From a bacterium (GTDB taxonomy: Bacteria > Patescibacteria > ABY1 > JAGPKW01): a DNA stretch of 64,000 nucleotides. The translations under genes and the position numbers were made by a program. A model generated the notes under the pieces. The model was not told the DNA's origin. It did no database searches and was given only the letters and a program-made list of their open reading frames with translations. Shown here in pieces: positions 16,425 through 23,728 of this stretch. Position 1 is the stretch's first letter; the number at the start of each line of letters is the position of its first letter. The stretch is from assembly GCA_021780535.1 (NCBI GenBank), contig JAJXYN010000012.1, positions 1-64,000 of the forward strand, written 5' to 3'.

Positions 16425-16589
16425 GTTACATCAAAGTATTAGATAGTATACAGTATTTTTTGGAAAAGGTCAATGTTGAAGGAATATAAGAATATGAGAA
16501 AGTACAATTAGTCTTTATTAGAGCTTAAGCTGATCGGAATGAATAAAAATGGATTGTGGATAAAAATTATATATTTCTTGACTAAAAAG

Positions 16590-16598
16590 TGATATAAT
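16590..16598 (+). promoter_or_regulatory. Extended -10 promoter of the 142-aa gene
   Basis: TGATATAAT is an extended -10 element about 40 bp before ATG 16637. A TTGACT upstream is too close (9 bp) to act as its -35. Confidence 0.45.
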
Positions 16599-16636
16599 AT
16601 TGTTATTATTAGTTGTTTATTAGTTAAATTAATATT

Positions 16637-17065
16637 ATGGACGGTAAGATTTATGATTTATTAAAGAAAATTGATGATATTAAAATAGCAAAATTTGGCT
16701 TATCTAAAGAAAATAGAATTTTTTTAAAGAAGTTACTTATAAATCAGTATTATTTGGATGATTTTATAAGATCTTATGGTATTGATGGAGCTGTTAGTTT
16801 TTTAAATGGTATTTTTGAAGATTTAACTACTATAAGCAATACAATTAATAATTTAAAACAAAAATCTTTGGCAGAAAACGATGAAGATATTAAGAAATCC
16901 ATTGATGTTCTATTTAGTGACGAAACAAATGATTTAGAAAAAGAAAGAGAAGAAAAGATTGAATTGTTTTTAAAACAAGAGCTTGAGATGCAAAAAACAA
17001 AAAAAGAACGAGAAGATGATATAAAAAAATATAATAATTTAACAAAAAAACTAAATAGTAATTAA
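16637..17065 (+). CDS. Hypothetical coiled-coil protein (142 aa)
   Basis: Starts MDGKIYDLLKKIDD. The second half is dense in Lys/Glu (residues 85-140) and likely a coiled coil. No membrane segment or known motif. It is followed after 6 bp by another unknown soluble gene, so the two form an operon. No Shine-Dalgarno site. Confidence 0.55.
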   Translation: MDGKIYDLLKKIDDIKIAKFGLSKENRIFLKKLLINQYYLDDFIRSYGIDGAVSFLNGIFEDLTTISNTINNLKQKSLAENDEDIKKSIDVLFSDETNDLEKEREEKIELFLKQELEMQKTKKEREDDIKKYNNLTKKLNSN

Positions 17066-17071
17066 TATTTT

Positions 17072-17710
17072 ATGGCTAAATTTGAAGGCTTAGAAATTCT
17101 TTCTGGGGAAGATAGACTTAAAAATACTGCGGATGTTAAGGCACTAGAAGAAAGGGTAAATAATTTGGGCGAAATAACCTTAGATAAATTAGCAAGAAAC
17201 AAAACACTTGATGTTGTTGTTGATAATTTAAATAATGCAATGAAAGATGTGTTTGCAAATGCCCCAACTGTTTTAAAAATGATAGAAAACATAAAAACTA
17301 CGATACAAGATGCTTTAAATAGAATGGGGGATGTAAGTGATTATGAAATTAACACATTATCAACAAATTCGCTAGAAACTCCTTCATCTATTCCGTCAAG
17401 TTTCAAAAATGTTGTTGAAATACATGATGTTTACATTGCTGTAAGAGGATTAATAGATGACAAAATATTTCAAGCAATTGCAGGTAATAGTAAAACAAGA
17501 GAGTGGGAGGCTCAACATTCTAAAGATGAAAACATTCTAAATGATAGAAGATATGTTGAACTTATGACTCAAAATCTTGATAATTTAGCTATGTTTTTAA
17601 AGAAAAAAGATAAAAATCCAAAAGAAGAAATACTTACAACAATTATTAAAAATTCTTTAGAAAAAGAAGAAAAAACAAACGAATGGTATGATAAGGTTGT
17701 TGGCATTTAA
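17072..17710 (+). CDS. Hypothetical protein (212 aa)
   Basis: Starts MAKFEGLEILSGEDRLKN; helical, acidic, no membrane segment, no motif recognised. Second gene of the pair with 16637-17065; the operon ends in a clear terminator at 17723. Function unknown. Confidence 0.55.
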   Translation: MAKFEGLEILSGEDRLKNTADVKALEERVNNLGEITLDKLARNKTLDVVVDNLNNAMKDVFANAPTVLKMIENIKTTIQDALNRMGDVSDYEINTLSTNSLETPSSIPSSFKNVVEIHDVYIAVRGLIDDKIFQAIAGNSKTREWEAQHSKDENILNDRRYVELMTQNLDNLAMFLKKKDKNPKEEILTTIIKNSLEKEEKTNEWYDKVVGI

Positions 17711-17722
17711 TGATAAAAAATA

Positions 17723-17750
17723 AAAACCACCTCTTGGAATAGGTGGTTTT
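17723..17750. terminator. Bidirectional terminator
   Basis: AAAACCACCT-CTTGGAAT-AGGTGGTTTT between convergent genes; serves the operon on the plus strand and probably the gene at 17752-18255. Confidence 0.8.
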
Positions 17751-17751
17751 G

Positions 17752-18255
17752 TTATTCTGAGGCATATATTATATTTGCCTCCATAATTCTTTTTAGTTCC
17801 TTTTCATTAAAAAGTTTCATTTCGTAATAACATTCAAGAATTCTTAGCTTCGCAAGTTTTATTTCAGGATCGTTTTCTTTATCTATTTTGAAAACTTTAA
17901 CTTGTTTTTTGTATTTTTTTTGATAATAAGAAATAAGCTCATCGGTTTTTTTTATCATTTCTTCGCTACCCGCACGATATAGGGTAAAGCGAAGAACAGC
18001 TTCATGGAGCCAGAATAAAAACAAAGTTTCTATTACTTGATTTATTGGGCTGTTGGCTAAAAATTTTTCAAAATCATCATTCCCAGTTTTTTTGAAAAAT
18101 TCAACGGTTAGTCCATCTTCTTCTAGTATCCATGATAGAGTATTTGTGCTGGTGTAAACTGATCTTATATTTGTTGAAACTCTTATATTTAGGCCGTTCT
18201 GACGTATTTTCAAAAAATTTCTTTTTTGAAAATCAAACTTGATTATATTTCTCAT
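17752..18255 (-). CDS. Hypothetical protein (167 aa)
   Basis: Starts MRNIIKFDFQKRNF after AAGGAG, so the start is secure. Beta-rich N-terminal half (LNIRVSTNIRSVYTS) and helical C-terminal half. Not recognised. Monocistronic, with the Shine-Dalgarno site typical of the small-gene class here. Confidence 0.6.
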   Translation of the reverse strand: MRNIIKFDFQKRNFLKIRQNGLNIRVSTNIRSVYTSTNTLSWILEEDGLTVEFFKKTGNDDFEKFLANSPINQVIETLFLFWLHEAVLRFTLYRAGSEEMIKKTDELISYYQKKYKKQVKVFKIDKENDPEIKLAKLRILECYYEMKLFNEKELKRIMEANIIYASE

Positions 18256-18394
18256 TTATTTATCTCCTTTATTTTCTGTGTTGTTGTTCTTGTGTTATAC
18301 CATAAAATATTATAAAAAGCAATATTATTTAGGGTTTTAAATATTATAATATATATGTTATAATTATTTCGTATTAAAAAGGTAAATAAAAAAG

Positions 18395-18868
18395 GTGAAC
18401 AAAATATTATTTTCCGTATTAACCATTTTTAGTTTGTTTTTTTATAGTCAAGCGTTTGCTTTAGAAGAAATATCTTTTCCTGATGCTATTTATGTTTTTG
18501 TTGATGGCACATATATAAAAAAAGATATTTATGAGGCTAGTTTAAAAACTAAAACATTATTAGAAAATAAAAATAAAACAATAAATGGATATGCTACTTA
18601 CTATGGTACTACTAGAAAATTCCAGGGTAAGAAAACTGCATCCGGAGAAAGATTTAATAGAAATCTTATGACTGCCGCTATGAACGGAATAAAGTTTGGT
18701 ACTAAAGTAAAAGTTACAAATCTAACTAATAATAAATATATTATTGTTAAGATAAACGATAGAATGGGTAGTGTAAAAAATAAGATTGATTTATCTTCCG
18801 GTGCTTTTAAAAAAATTGCTAATTTGAGTACTGGCAGAATAAAAGTGAAAATAGAAATTTTAAAATGA
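18395..18868 (+). CDS. RlpA-like double-psi beta-barrel protein, secreted
   Basis: 157 residues, GTG start. Signal peptide (residues 1-22, ending SQAFA). From about residue 66: GYATYYGTTRKFQGKKTASGERFNRN in pieces GYATYYG, TASGERF, LMTAAMN, then VKVTNLTN and VKINDRMG with IDLSSGAF, the signature blocks of the RlpA double-psi barrel. RlpA proteins cleave or bind naked glycan strands at the septum. It lies directly before ftsE-ftsX, which fits cell division. Whether it is catalytic is not shown. Confidence 0.82.
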   Translation: MNKILFSVLTIFSLFFYSQAFALEEISFPDAIYVFVDGTYIKKDIYEASLKTKTLLENKNKTINGYATYYGTTRKFQGKKTASGERFNRNLMTAAMNGIKFGTKVKVTNLTNNKYIIVKINDRMGSVKNKIDLSSGAFKKIANLSTGRIKVKIEILK

Positions 18869-18936
18869 TTATATTTATTGATGAATATGTTGAATTAAAA
18901 ATTCTAAATTAATTTCTTAATTTATTAAATTATTTT

Positions 18937-19617
18937 ATGATTGAATTTAAAAATATTGGTAAAATTTATAATAACTCAGTTAATGTTTTAAAAGATATTA
19001 ATTTGTCTATAGATAATGGTGAATATGTTTGTATCATTGGCAGAAGTGGTTCTGGAAAAACAACATTAGCTAAACTTATGACCGCCGAAGAAAAACCAAC
19101 TTCTGGTGTTATTACTATTGATGATTGGGATATTACAAAAATAAAGAAAAAAGATATTCCGTCTTTGCGAAGACAGATTGCTGTTATATTCCAAGATTTT
19201 CGTCTTTTGCCAAAAAAAACAGCAAAAGAAAACATCTCTTTTGCATGTGAGATATCTGGAGATTTTGGTTCTAAAATGAATTCAAAAATAGATCAATTAT
19301 TACAAGTTGTTGGATTGGGTGATAAATCTAAAAATTATCCTTTTGAATTATCTGGTGGAGAACAACAAAGAGTTGCTATTGCTCGTGCGCTTGCTTTTAA
19401 CCCAAGTATTTTAATAGCTGATGAACCCACTGGAAATCTTGATTCTATAAATACAGAAGGTATTTTAACACTTCTTCAAGATATAAATAACATGGGAACT
19501 ACAGTTATTTTAATTACGCATGATAAAGAAATTGTTAATTCTTTGAATAAGAGAATTATTACTATTGAAGATGGAAGGATAGCTAGTGATAGAGTTAATG
19601 GTAAATATTTAATTTAA
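18937..19617 (+). CDS. ftsE: Cell division ATP-binding protein FtsE
   Basis: 226 residues, one ABC domain: Walker A GRSGSGKTT, Q-loop FQDFRLLP (typical of FtsE), signature LSGGEQQR, Walker B LIADEPTGNLD, H-loop ITHD. It powers FtsX to activate peptidoglycan hydrolases at the septum. ftsX follows after 16 bp. Confidence 0.96.
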   Translation: MIEFKNIGKIYNNSVNVLKDINLSIDNGEYVCIIGRSGSGKTTLAKLMTAEEKPTSGVITIDDWDITKIKKKDIPSLRRQIAVIFQDFRLLPKKTAKENISFACEISGDFGSKMNSKIDQLLQVVGLGDKSKNYPFELSGGEQQRVAIARALAFNPSILIADEPTGNLDSINTEGILTLLQDINNMGTTVILITHDKEIVNSLNKRIITIEDGRIASDRVNGKYLI

Positions 19618-19633
19618 GTTTGATTTTAAAATT

Positions 19634-20551
19634 ATGTTTTTTATTACTTTTGCTAGATTATTAAAATATTCAACACAAGGATTTTTTAGAAATTTTTGGT
19701 TATCTTTTGTGTGTATTACAACTATGGTTTTAGCTTTTGTTTTGATAGATGTTTTAGGTGGTATTGGTATAGCTTCTAATGATATTGTTAATTCTGTAAA
19801 AAATAAAATAGATGTTAGTATCTATATAAAAAATACTGCTACAGATGATCAGATTTTTGCTATTAAGACTGAAATAGCTGGACTTAGGGGAGTTAAGAGT
19901 GTTGTTTATACTTCAAAACAACAAGCTTTAGATGATTTTAAAAAAAGACATAACGATAATTCTTTGCTTATAAATTCCTTGAATGAATTGGACACGAATC
20001 CTATTGGTGCAACTTTAATTGTTAAGGCTGATTCTACAAACGATTATTCATATATATTGGAATATGTTAGTCAGTTTCAATATAAAGATTTAATAGAAGA
20101 TACTAACTATACTGACAATAAGCTTATTATCAGTAAAATAAATACATTTAATGTTACTATTTCTAAAGGAATATTATTTGTCGGTTTATTTTTTGGTTTT
20201 ATATCCGCTATAACGGTTTTAAATACACTTAGAATTACTATTTATTCTAGAAGGAGAGAAATAGAAATAATGAGATTTTTGGGTGCTAGTTGGTCATTTA
20301 TTAAGGTGCCATTTATTTTGGAAGCTATATTTTATTTAATAGCTGGCTGGATTTTATCAATAGGTTTGTATTATTCTATGTTGATATTTCTTGCTCCATA
20401 TTCTAATGTTTTCTTTTCTTTCTATCAAACAGATATAGTTAAATTAATAATGCCTAATTCTATAAATACTATAATAGTTGAATTAGTTATAGGACTTGCG
20501 ATTACTGTTTTTTCAAGTATATTGAGTATTCGTAAATATGCAAAGGTTTAA
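19634..20551 (+). CDS. ftsX: Cell division protein FtsX
   Basis: 305 residues with four membrane spans (about 20-42, 180-200, 232-252, 280-298) and an extracytoplasmic loop after the first, including GLRGVKSVVYTSKQQAL, the FtsX ECD pattern. The loop YSRRREIEIMRFLGAS is the conserved coupling motif of FtsX/permease proteins. It works with FtsE; RlpA-like and carboxypeptidase enzymes in the window are plausible downstream partners. Confidence 0.95.
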   Translation: MFFITFARLLKYSTQGFFRNFWLSFVCITTMVLAFVLIDVLGGIGIASNDIVNSVKNKIDVSIYIKNTATDDQIFAIKTEIAGLRGVKSVVYTSKQQALDDFKKRHNDNSLLINSLNELDTNPIGATLIVKADSTNDYSYILEYVSQFQYKDLIEDTNYTDNKLIISKINTFNVTISKGILFVGLFFGFISAITVLNTLRITIYSRRREIEIMRFLGASWSFIKVPFILEAIFYLIAGWILSIGLYYSMLIFLAPYSNVFFSFYQTDIVKLIMPNSINTIIVELVIGLAITVFSSILSIRKYAKV

Positions 20552-20560
20552 ACATAAAAA

Positions 20561-20959
20561 ATGAAAAAAAGAACTTTTTATATTTTAATGTTTATTTTTT
20601 GGCTAGGTGCTATATTTTTCTTTTCTTCTATCCCTGATTTGAAATCTAGTCTTCCTTCTATTTATGATTTTATATTTAGAAAAATTGCTCATTTTACAGA
20701 ATATTTTGTTTTAGCATTCTTTGCTTTGAAAATTTTTACTTATGAAGAACTTAAAAATAAAAAATTTGATCATAATGTTTTATTTGTTTTCTTAATAATT
20801 TTTTTATATGCATCAAGCGATGAGTTTCATCAATTATTTGTTTCTGGAAGACATTTTGCTATTAGAGATATATTGATAGATTTTTCCGGAGCTGTTGGTT
20901 GCTATTTGTCTTTAAGATTTTTAGATAAAAATATTTTATGGTTTAAAAAGAATGGATAG
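20561..20959 (+). CDS. VanZ-like membrane protein
   Basis: 132 residues with four hydrophobic segments. Signature RKIAHFTEYFVLAFFAL and SSDEFHQLFVSGRHFAIRDILIDFSGA (in pieces DEFHQ, GRHFAIRD, LIDFSG) identify the VanZ family. The family is linked to low-level glycopeptide tolerance and to cell-surface roles; the exact function is unknown. Starts 9 bp after ftsX, probably in the same operon. Confidence 0.85.
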   Translation: MKKRTFYILMFIFWLGAIFFFSSIPDLKSSLPSIYDFIFRKIAHFTEYFVLAFFALKIFTYEELKNKKFDHNVLFVFLIIFLYASSDEFHQLFVSGRHFAIRDILIDFSGAVGCYLSLRFLDKNILWFKKNG

Positions 20960-20973
20960 TGCCATTCTTTTTG
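20945..20973 (+). terminator. Terminator after the VanZ-like gene
   Basis: AAAAAGAATGG-ATAGTG-CCATTCTTTTTG, overlapping the final codons. Ends the ftsE-ftsX-vanZ-like operon. Confidence 0.8.
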
Positions 20974-21179
20974 ATTTATTGTATTTTTTTATTTCTTTAT
21001 GATAATATTTCATTGTTTTTATAATTAAAAATAAAAATATGATAGGTTGAGTATAAATAATAAATAACAAATTTTAATTTTATCATTTAATTGTTTAAAC
21101 ACTGTACATAGACTGTCAAATCTTGGTAAAATAAATTAACAAAAATATAATTAAATTATAAATATTATTAATTAATTGT

Positions 21180-22265
21180 ATGGAAAATAAAAAAGATAAA
21201 ATTTTCTTTTCTGGAGGAGGAACCCTTGGTTCGGTTGTGCCATTATTAGGTTTGTATGAAGATTTAAATAATAAGTATGATAATTATGAGTATTGTTGGG
21301 TTGGTACAAAAAATGGTCCAGAAAAAGATGTTGTTGTTAAATATAATAATATAAGATATTTTGGTATTAATTCAGGCAAATTTAGAAGATATTTTGACGT
21401 TAGGAATTTTTTTGATTTTTTCAATGTTTTTGTTGCATTTTTTCAATGTATTAGTTTAATTAAAAATCACAAACCTAAAATTATATTAACTGCTGGTGGT
21501 TTTGTTTGTGTGCCTCTTTGTCTTGCCGCAAGGATTTTAAAAGTTCCATTTTTCGTTCATCAACAGGATTATGAGATTGGTCTTGCTAACAAAATAATGG
21601 CAAGGTTTGCAAATGTTGTAACCGTTGTTTTAGATAAATCATTAAAAGATTATTCTTCTATTGTTGGAGTTAATAAAGTTATTAAAACTGGTAATTTAGT
21701 AAAAAAATCTATTTTTGATTTTGATTATTCTTCTGCAAAAAATTTTTTTAATATTCATTCTGAAAAAAAAATTCTTTTAGTTACTGGTGGTGGTACTGGG
21801 GCCGAATTTATTAATAATTTAATATTAAATAATTTAGAAGTAATTCTTAAAAATTATGAAGTTATTCATCTAGTTGGGAAAGGGAAGGGACTTGATATTA
21901 AAGCTAAAGGTGAAATTGTTGGATATCATGTTTATGAATTTCTAACAACAGAAATGAAAATGGCATTAAATATTGCTGATGTGATAATTTCTCGTGCTGG
22001 TTTTTCTATTCTTACAGAAATATGTGCATTAAAAAAACCATTAATATTAATACCATTGCCAGGACATCAAGATTTGAACGCGAAATTATTTGAAAATAAA
22101 GCATTTGTATATTATCAAGAAAATTTTGATAATAATAAATTTTTGGAAGATTTGGAAAAATTATTTAGCAGTGATGAATTAAGAAAAATTGTTGGAGATG
22201 AAGTTGGAACTGTAATTGAAATAGGAAATGATATATATATGAAATTAGTAGAAGAATATCTTTAG
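21180..22265 (+). CDS. murG: MurG-like UDP-GlcNAc transferase
   Basis: 361 residues, GT-B fold of family GT28. N-terminal Gly-rich loop FFSGGGTLGSVVPLLGL, TAGGFVCVPLCLAA, FFVHQQDYEIGLANKI, then the C-terminal donor domain TGGGTGAEFIN, SRAGFSILTEI and PLPGHQDLNAK. These match MurG, which adds GlcNAc to lipid I. The first loop lacks the usual GGTGGH histidine (Ser instead), so this is a divergent MurG or a relative. Upstream an extended -10 (TGGTAAAAT) lies near 21124. Confidence 0.82.
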   Translation: MENKKDKIFFSGGGTLGSVVPLLGLYEDLNNKYDNYEYCWVGTKNGPEKDVVVKYNNIRYFGINSGKFRRYFDVRNFFDFFNVFVAFFQCISLIKNHKPKIILTAGGFVCVPLCLAARILKVPFFVHQQDYEIGLANKIMARFANVVTVVLDKSLKDYSSIVGVNKVIKTGNLVKKSIFDFDYSSAKNFFNIHSEKKILLVTGGGTGAEFINNLILNNLEVILKNYEVIHLVGKGKGLDIKAKGEIVGYHVYEFLTTEMKMALNIADVIISRAGFSILTEICALKKPLILIPLPGHQDLNAKLFENKAFVYYQENFDNNKFLEDLEKLFSSDELRKIVGDEVGTVIEIGNDIYMKLVEEYL

Positions 22266-22270
22266 AATAA

Positions 22271-22320
22271 ATGAGAAGGGATGAGAATTAATGATGAAAC
22301 TTTATTTCATTCCTTCTCAT
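22271..22320 (+). terminator. Hairpin after murG
   Basis: ATGAGAAGGgATG pairs with CATtCCTTCTCAT, but no T run follows, so it may be a processing or stability hairpin rather than an intrinsic terminator. Confidence 0.45.
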
Positions 22321-22376
22321 GCGTTGAAGGCGGTTCTTTTATACTTTTTAGGGTACAATTTCTTAACATTTTTTTT

Positions 22377-22449
22377 GCCGTCGTAGCTCAGTTGGTAGAG
22401 CGTCACATTGGTAATGTGGAGGTCGCAAGTTCAATCCTTGTCGTCGGCT
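22377..22449 (+). tRNA. tRNA-Thr (anticodon GGT)
   Basis: Acceptor GCCGTCG/CGTCGGC with one T-T mismatch at 5-68, D arm GCTC/GAGC, anticodon arm TCACA-TTGGTAA-TGTGG giving GGT, T arm GCAAG-TTCAATC-CTTGT, T73. CCA is not encoded (CCG follows). Confidence 0.88.
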
Positions 22450-22565
22450 CCGAACTTGAACAAATTTTTTGAACTATTTTTTTATTGTAGTTATCAACAC
22501 TTTTGATAAATAGAAAATTATGATAAAATATTTGTAATTAATAAAAAAGGTTAACAATTTAATAT

Positions 22566-23366
22566 ATGTATAATAGAAACGAAGAAAAACAATCTTCTGC
22601 TGTTTTTTCGCCAGTAGATAAGGTTGTTGGTGTTCTTGTTTTGTCTGATGTTTTAATAACGGGTAGCTTTGGTCTTATAGCTCCGTTGTTTGCTATATTT
22701 ATCAGTCAAGATATAGTAGGTGCTAGTTTAGAAGTTATAGCAATATTTACTGCTATTTATCTTTTAACAAAATCGTTATTTCAATTAGTTACTACCGAAT
22801 TAATACAAAAAATAAAAGGTGAGAAAGATGAGTTTTATTTTGACTTTATTGGTGCTTTTGCTGCCTCAATGGTTTATCTAGTTTTCCCTTTGATTAATGC
22901 TGTGCCTGAGCTTTATGTTGCTGCTTTTATACTTGGTATATCCGCCGCTCTTACATATCCTTCTTGGTCAGCTTTATTCAATCACCATATAAAAGATACA
23001 AAAGTTTGGGGTATGTATTATACAGTTTTAGATTGTGTTCTTGCTCTTACTGCTATAATTGGTGCGATGATTGCTACTGCATTAGGATTTGACTATCTTT
23101 TCTTGATTATTGGTTCTTTGGGGGTTGTTGGTTCATTTATTCTTCTTATTATCAAAAAAGATGTATTTGGAACTGCAACAAAAAATACTACAAAACGTCT
23201 TTCTAAAACTCTAAAAGGAGATATGATAGAAGAAAGAATATTATCTGTTGCAAGTAAAAAACCTATAAAGAAAACTACTAAAACTTCTTCTAGAGCTACA
23301 AGTAAAAAATCTACCAAAAAAATTCTTGTTAAAAAGGCAAAATCTACAAGACAAGCTAACGGTTAA
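22566..23366 (+). CDS. Half-size MFS-like membrane protein with basic tail
   Basis: 266 residues with six probable membrane spans between residues 22 and 195 and a Lys/Thr/Ser-rich tail (about residues 205-266, e.g. KKPIKKTTKTSSRATSKK). The layout resembles one half of a major facilitator superfamily transporter, with LTYPSWSALFNHHI between spans 4 and 5. A normal MFS protein has twelve spans, so it may dimerise. The basic tail could bind nucleic acid or the cell wall. Substrate unknown. Confidence 0.6.
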   Translation: MYNRNEEKQSSAVFSPVDKVVGVLVLSDVLITGSFGLIAPLFAIFISQDIVGASLEVIAIFTAIYLLTKSLFQLVTTELIQKIKGEKDEFYFDFIGAFAASMVYLVFPLINAVPELYVAAFILGISAALTYPSWSALFNHHIKDTKVWGMYYTVLDCVLALTAIIGAMIATALGFDYLFLIIGSLGVVGSFILLIIKKDVFGTATKNTTKRLSKTLKGDMIEERILSVASKKPIKKTTKTSSRATSKKSTKKILVKKAKSTRQANG

Positions 23367-23372
23367 TAATTA

Positions 23373-23404
23373 AAAGAAAGACTAAACATCTTTCTTTTTT
23401 TGTT
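23373..23404 (+). terminator. Terminator after the MFS-like gene
   Basis: AAAGAAAGA-CTAAACA-TCTTTCTTTTTTTG. Confidence 0.75.
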
Positions 23405-23430
23405 TTATTTTGTTATTATTTATATGTTAT

Positions 23431-23505
23431 GCACTCATAGTTCAACGGATAGAACGCGAGATTGCGGATCTTGCGATAGAGGTTCGATTCCTCTTGGGTG
23501 CACCA
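23431..23505 (+). tRNA. tRNA-Arg (anticodon GCG)
   Basis: Acceptor GCACTCA/TGGGTGC, D arm GTTC/GAAC, anticodon arm CGAGA-TTGCGGA-TCTTG giving GCG, T arm around TTCGATT, A73 and encoded CCA. Most bacteria read CGN with an ACG (inosine) tRNA, so GCG is less usual. Confidence 0.88.
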
Positions 23506-23530
23506 ATTTTAATCTTTAATTTTAGATACC

Positions 23531-23656
23531 ATGGATGATGATATGATGTATAAAATATATATGTTTCTAATTATATTTTTATATACCTTAGTTATAGTTA
23601 GCATAACGTTTTTACTGACTAAATATATCTTTTTGAAAGCTGTTTGTGCTGCTTAG
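23531..23656 (+). CDS. Possible 41-aa membrane peptide
   Basis: ATG at 23531 to TAG at 23656. Product starts MDDDMMYKIYM and then runs hydrophobic for about 20 residues before KYIFLKAVCAA. No Shine-Dalgarno site. Length and composition fit a single-span peptide, but AT-rich spacers readily yield such ORFs by chance. Confidence 0.3.
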   Translation: MDDDMMYKIYMFLIIFLYTLVIVSITFLLTKYIFLKAVCAA

Positions 23657-23728
23657 TTTATAATTGCTATTTTCTATGTAAATTGATAATATAATCTCTA
23701 TTAATTTAAAATTGTAAAAAGTATTATT

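Noticed and set aside
16555..16563. A perfect DnaA box (TGTGGATAA)
   Set aside because: Single occurrence with no cluster, no dnaA or dnaN nearby, and expected by chance in AT-rich DNA; not taken as an origin.
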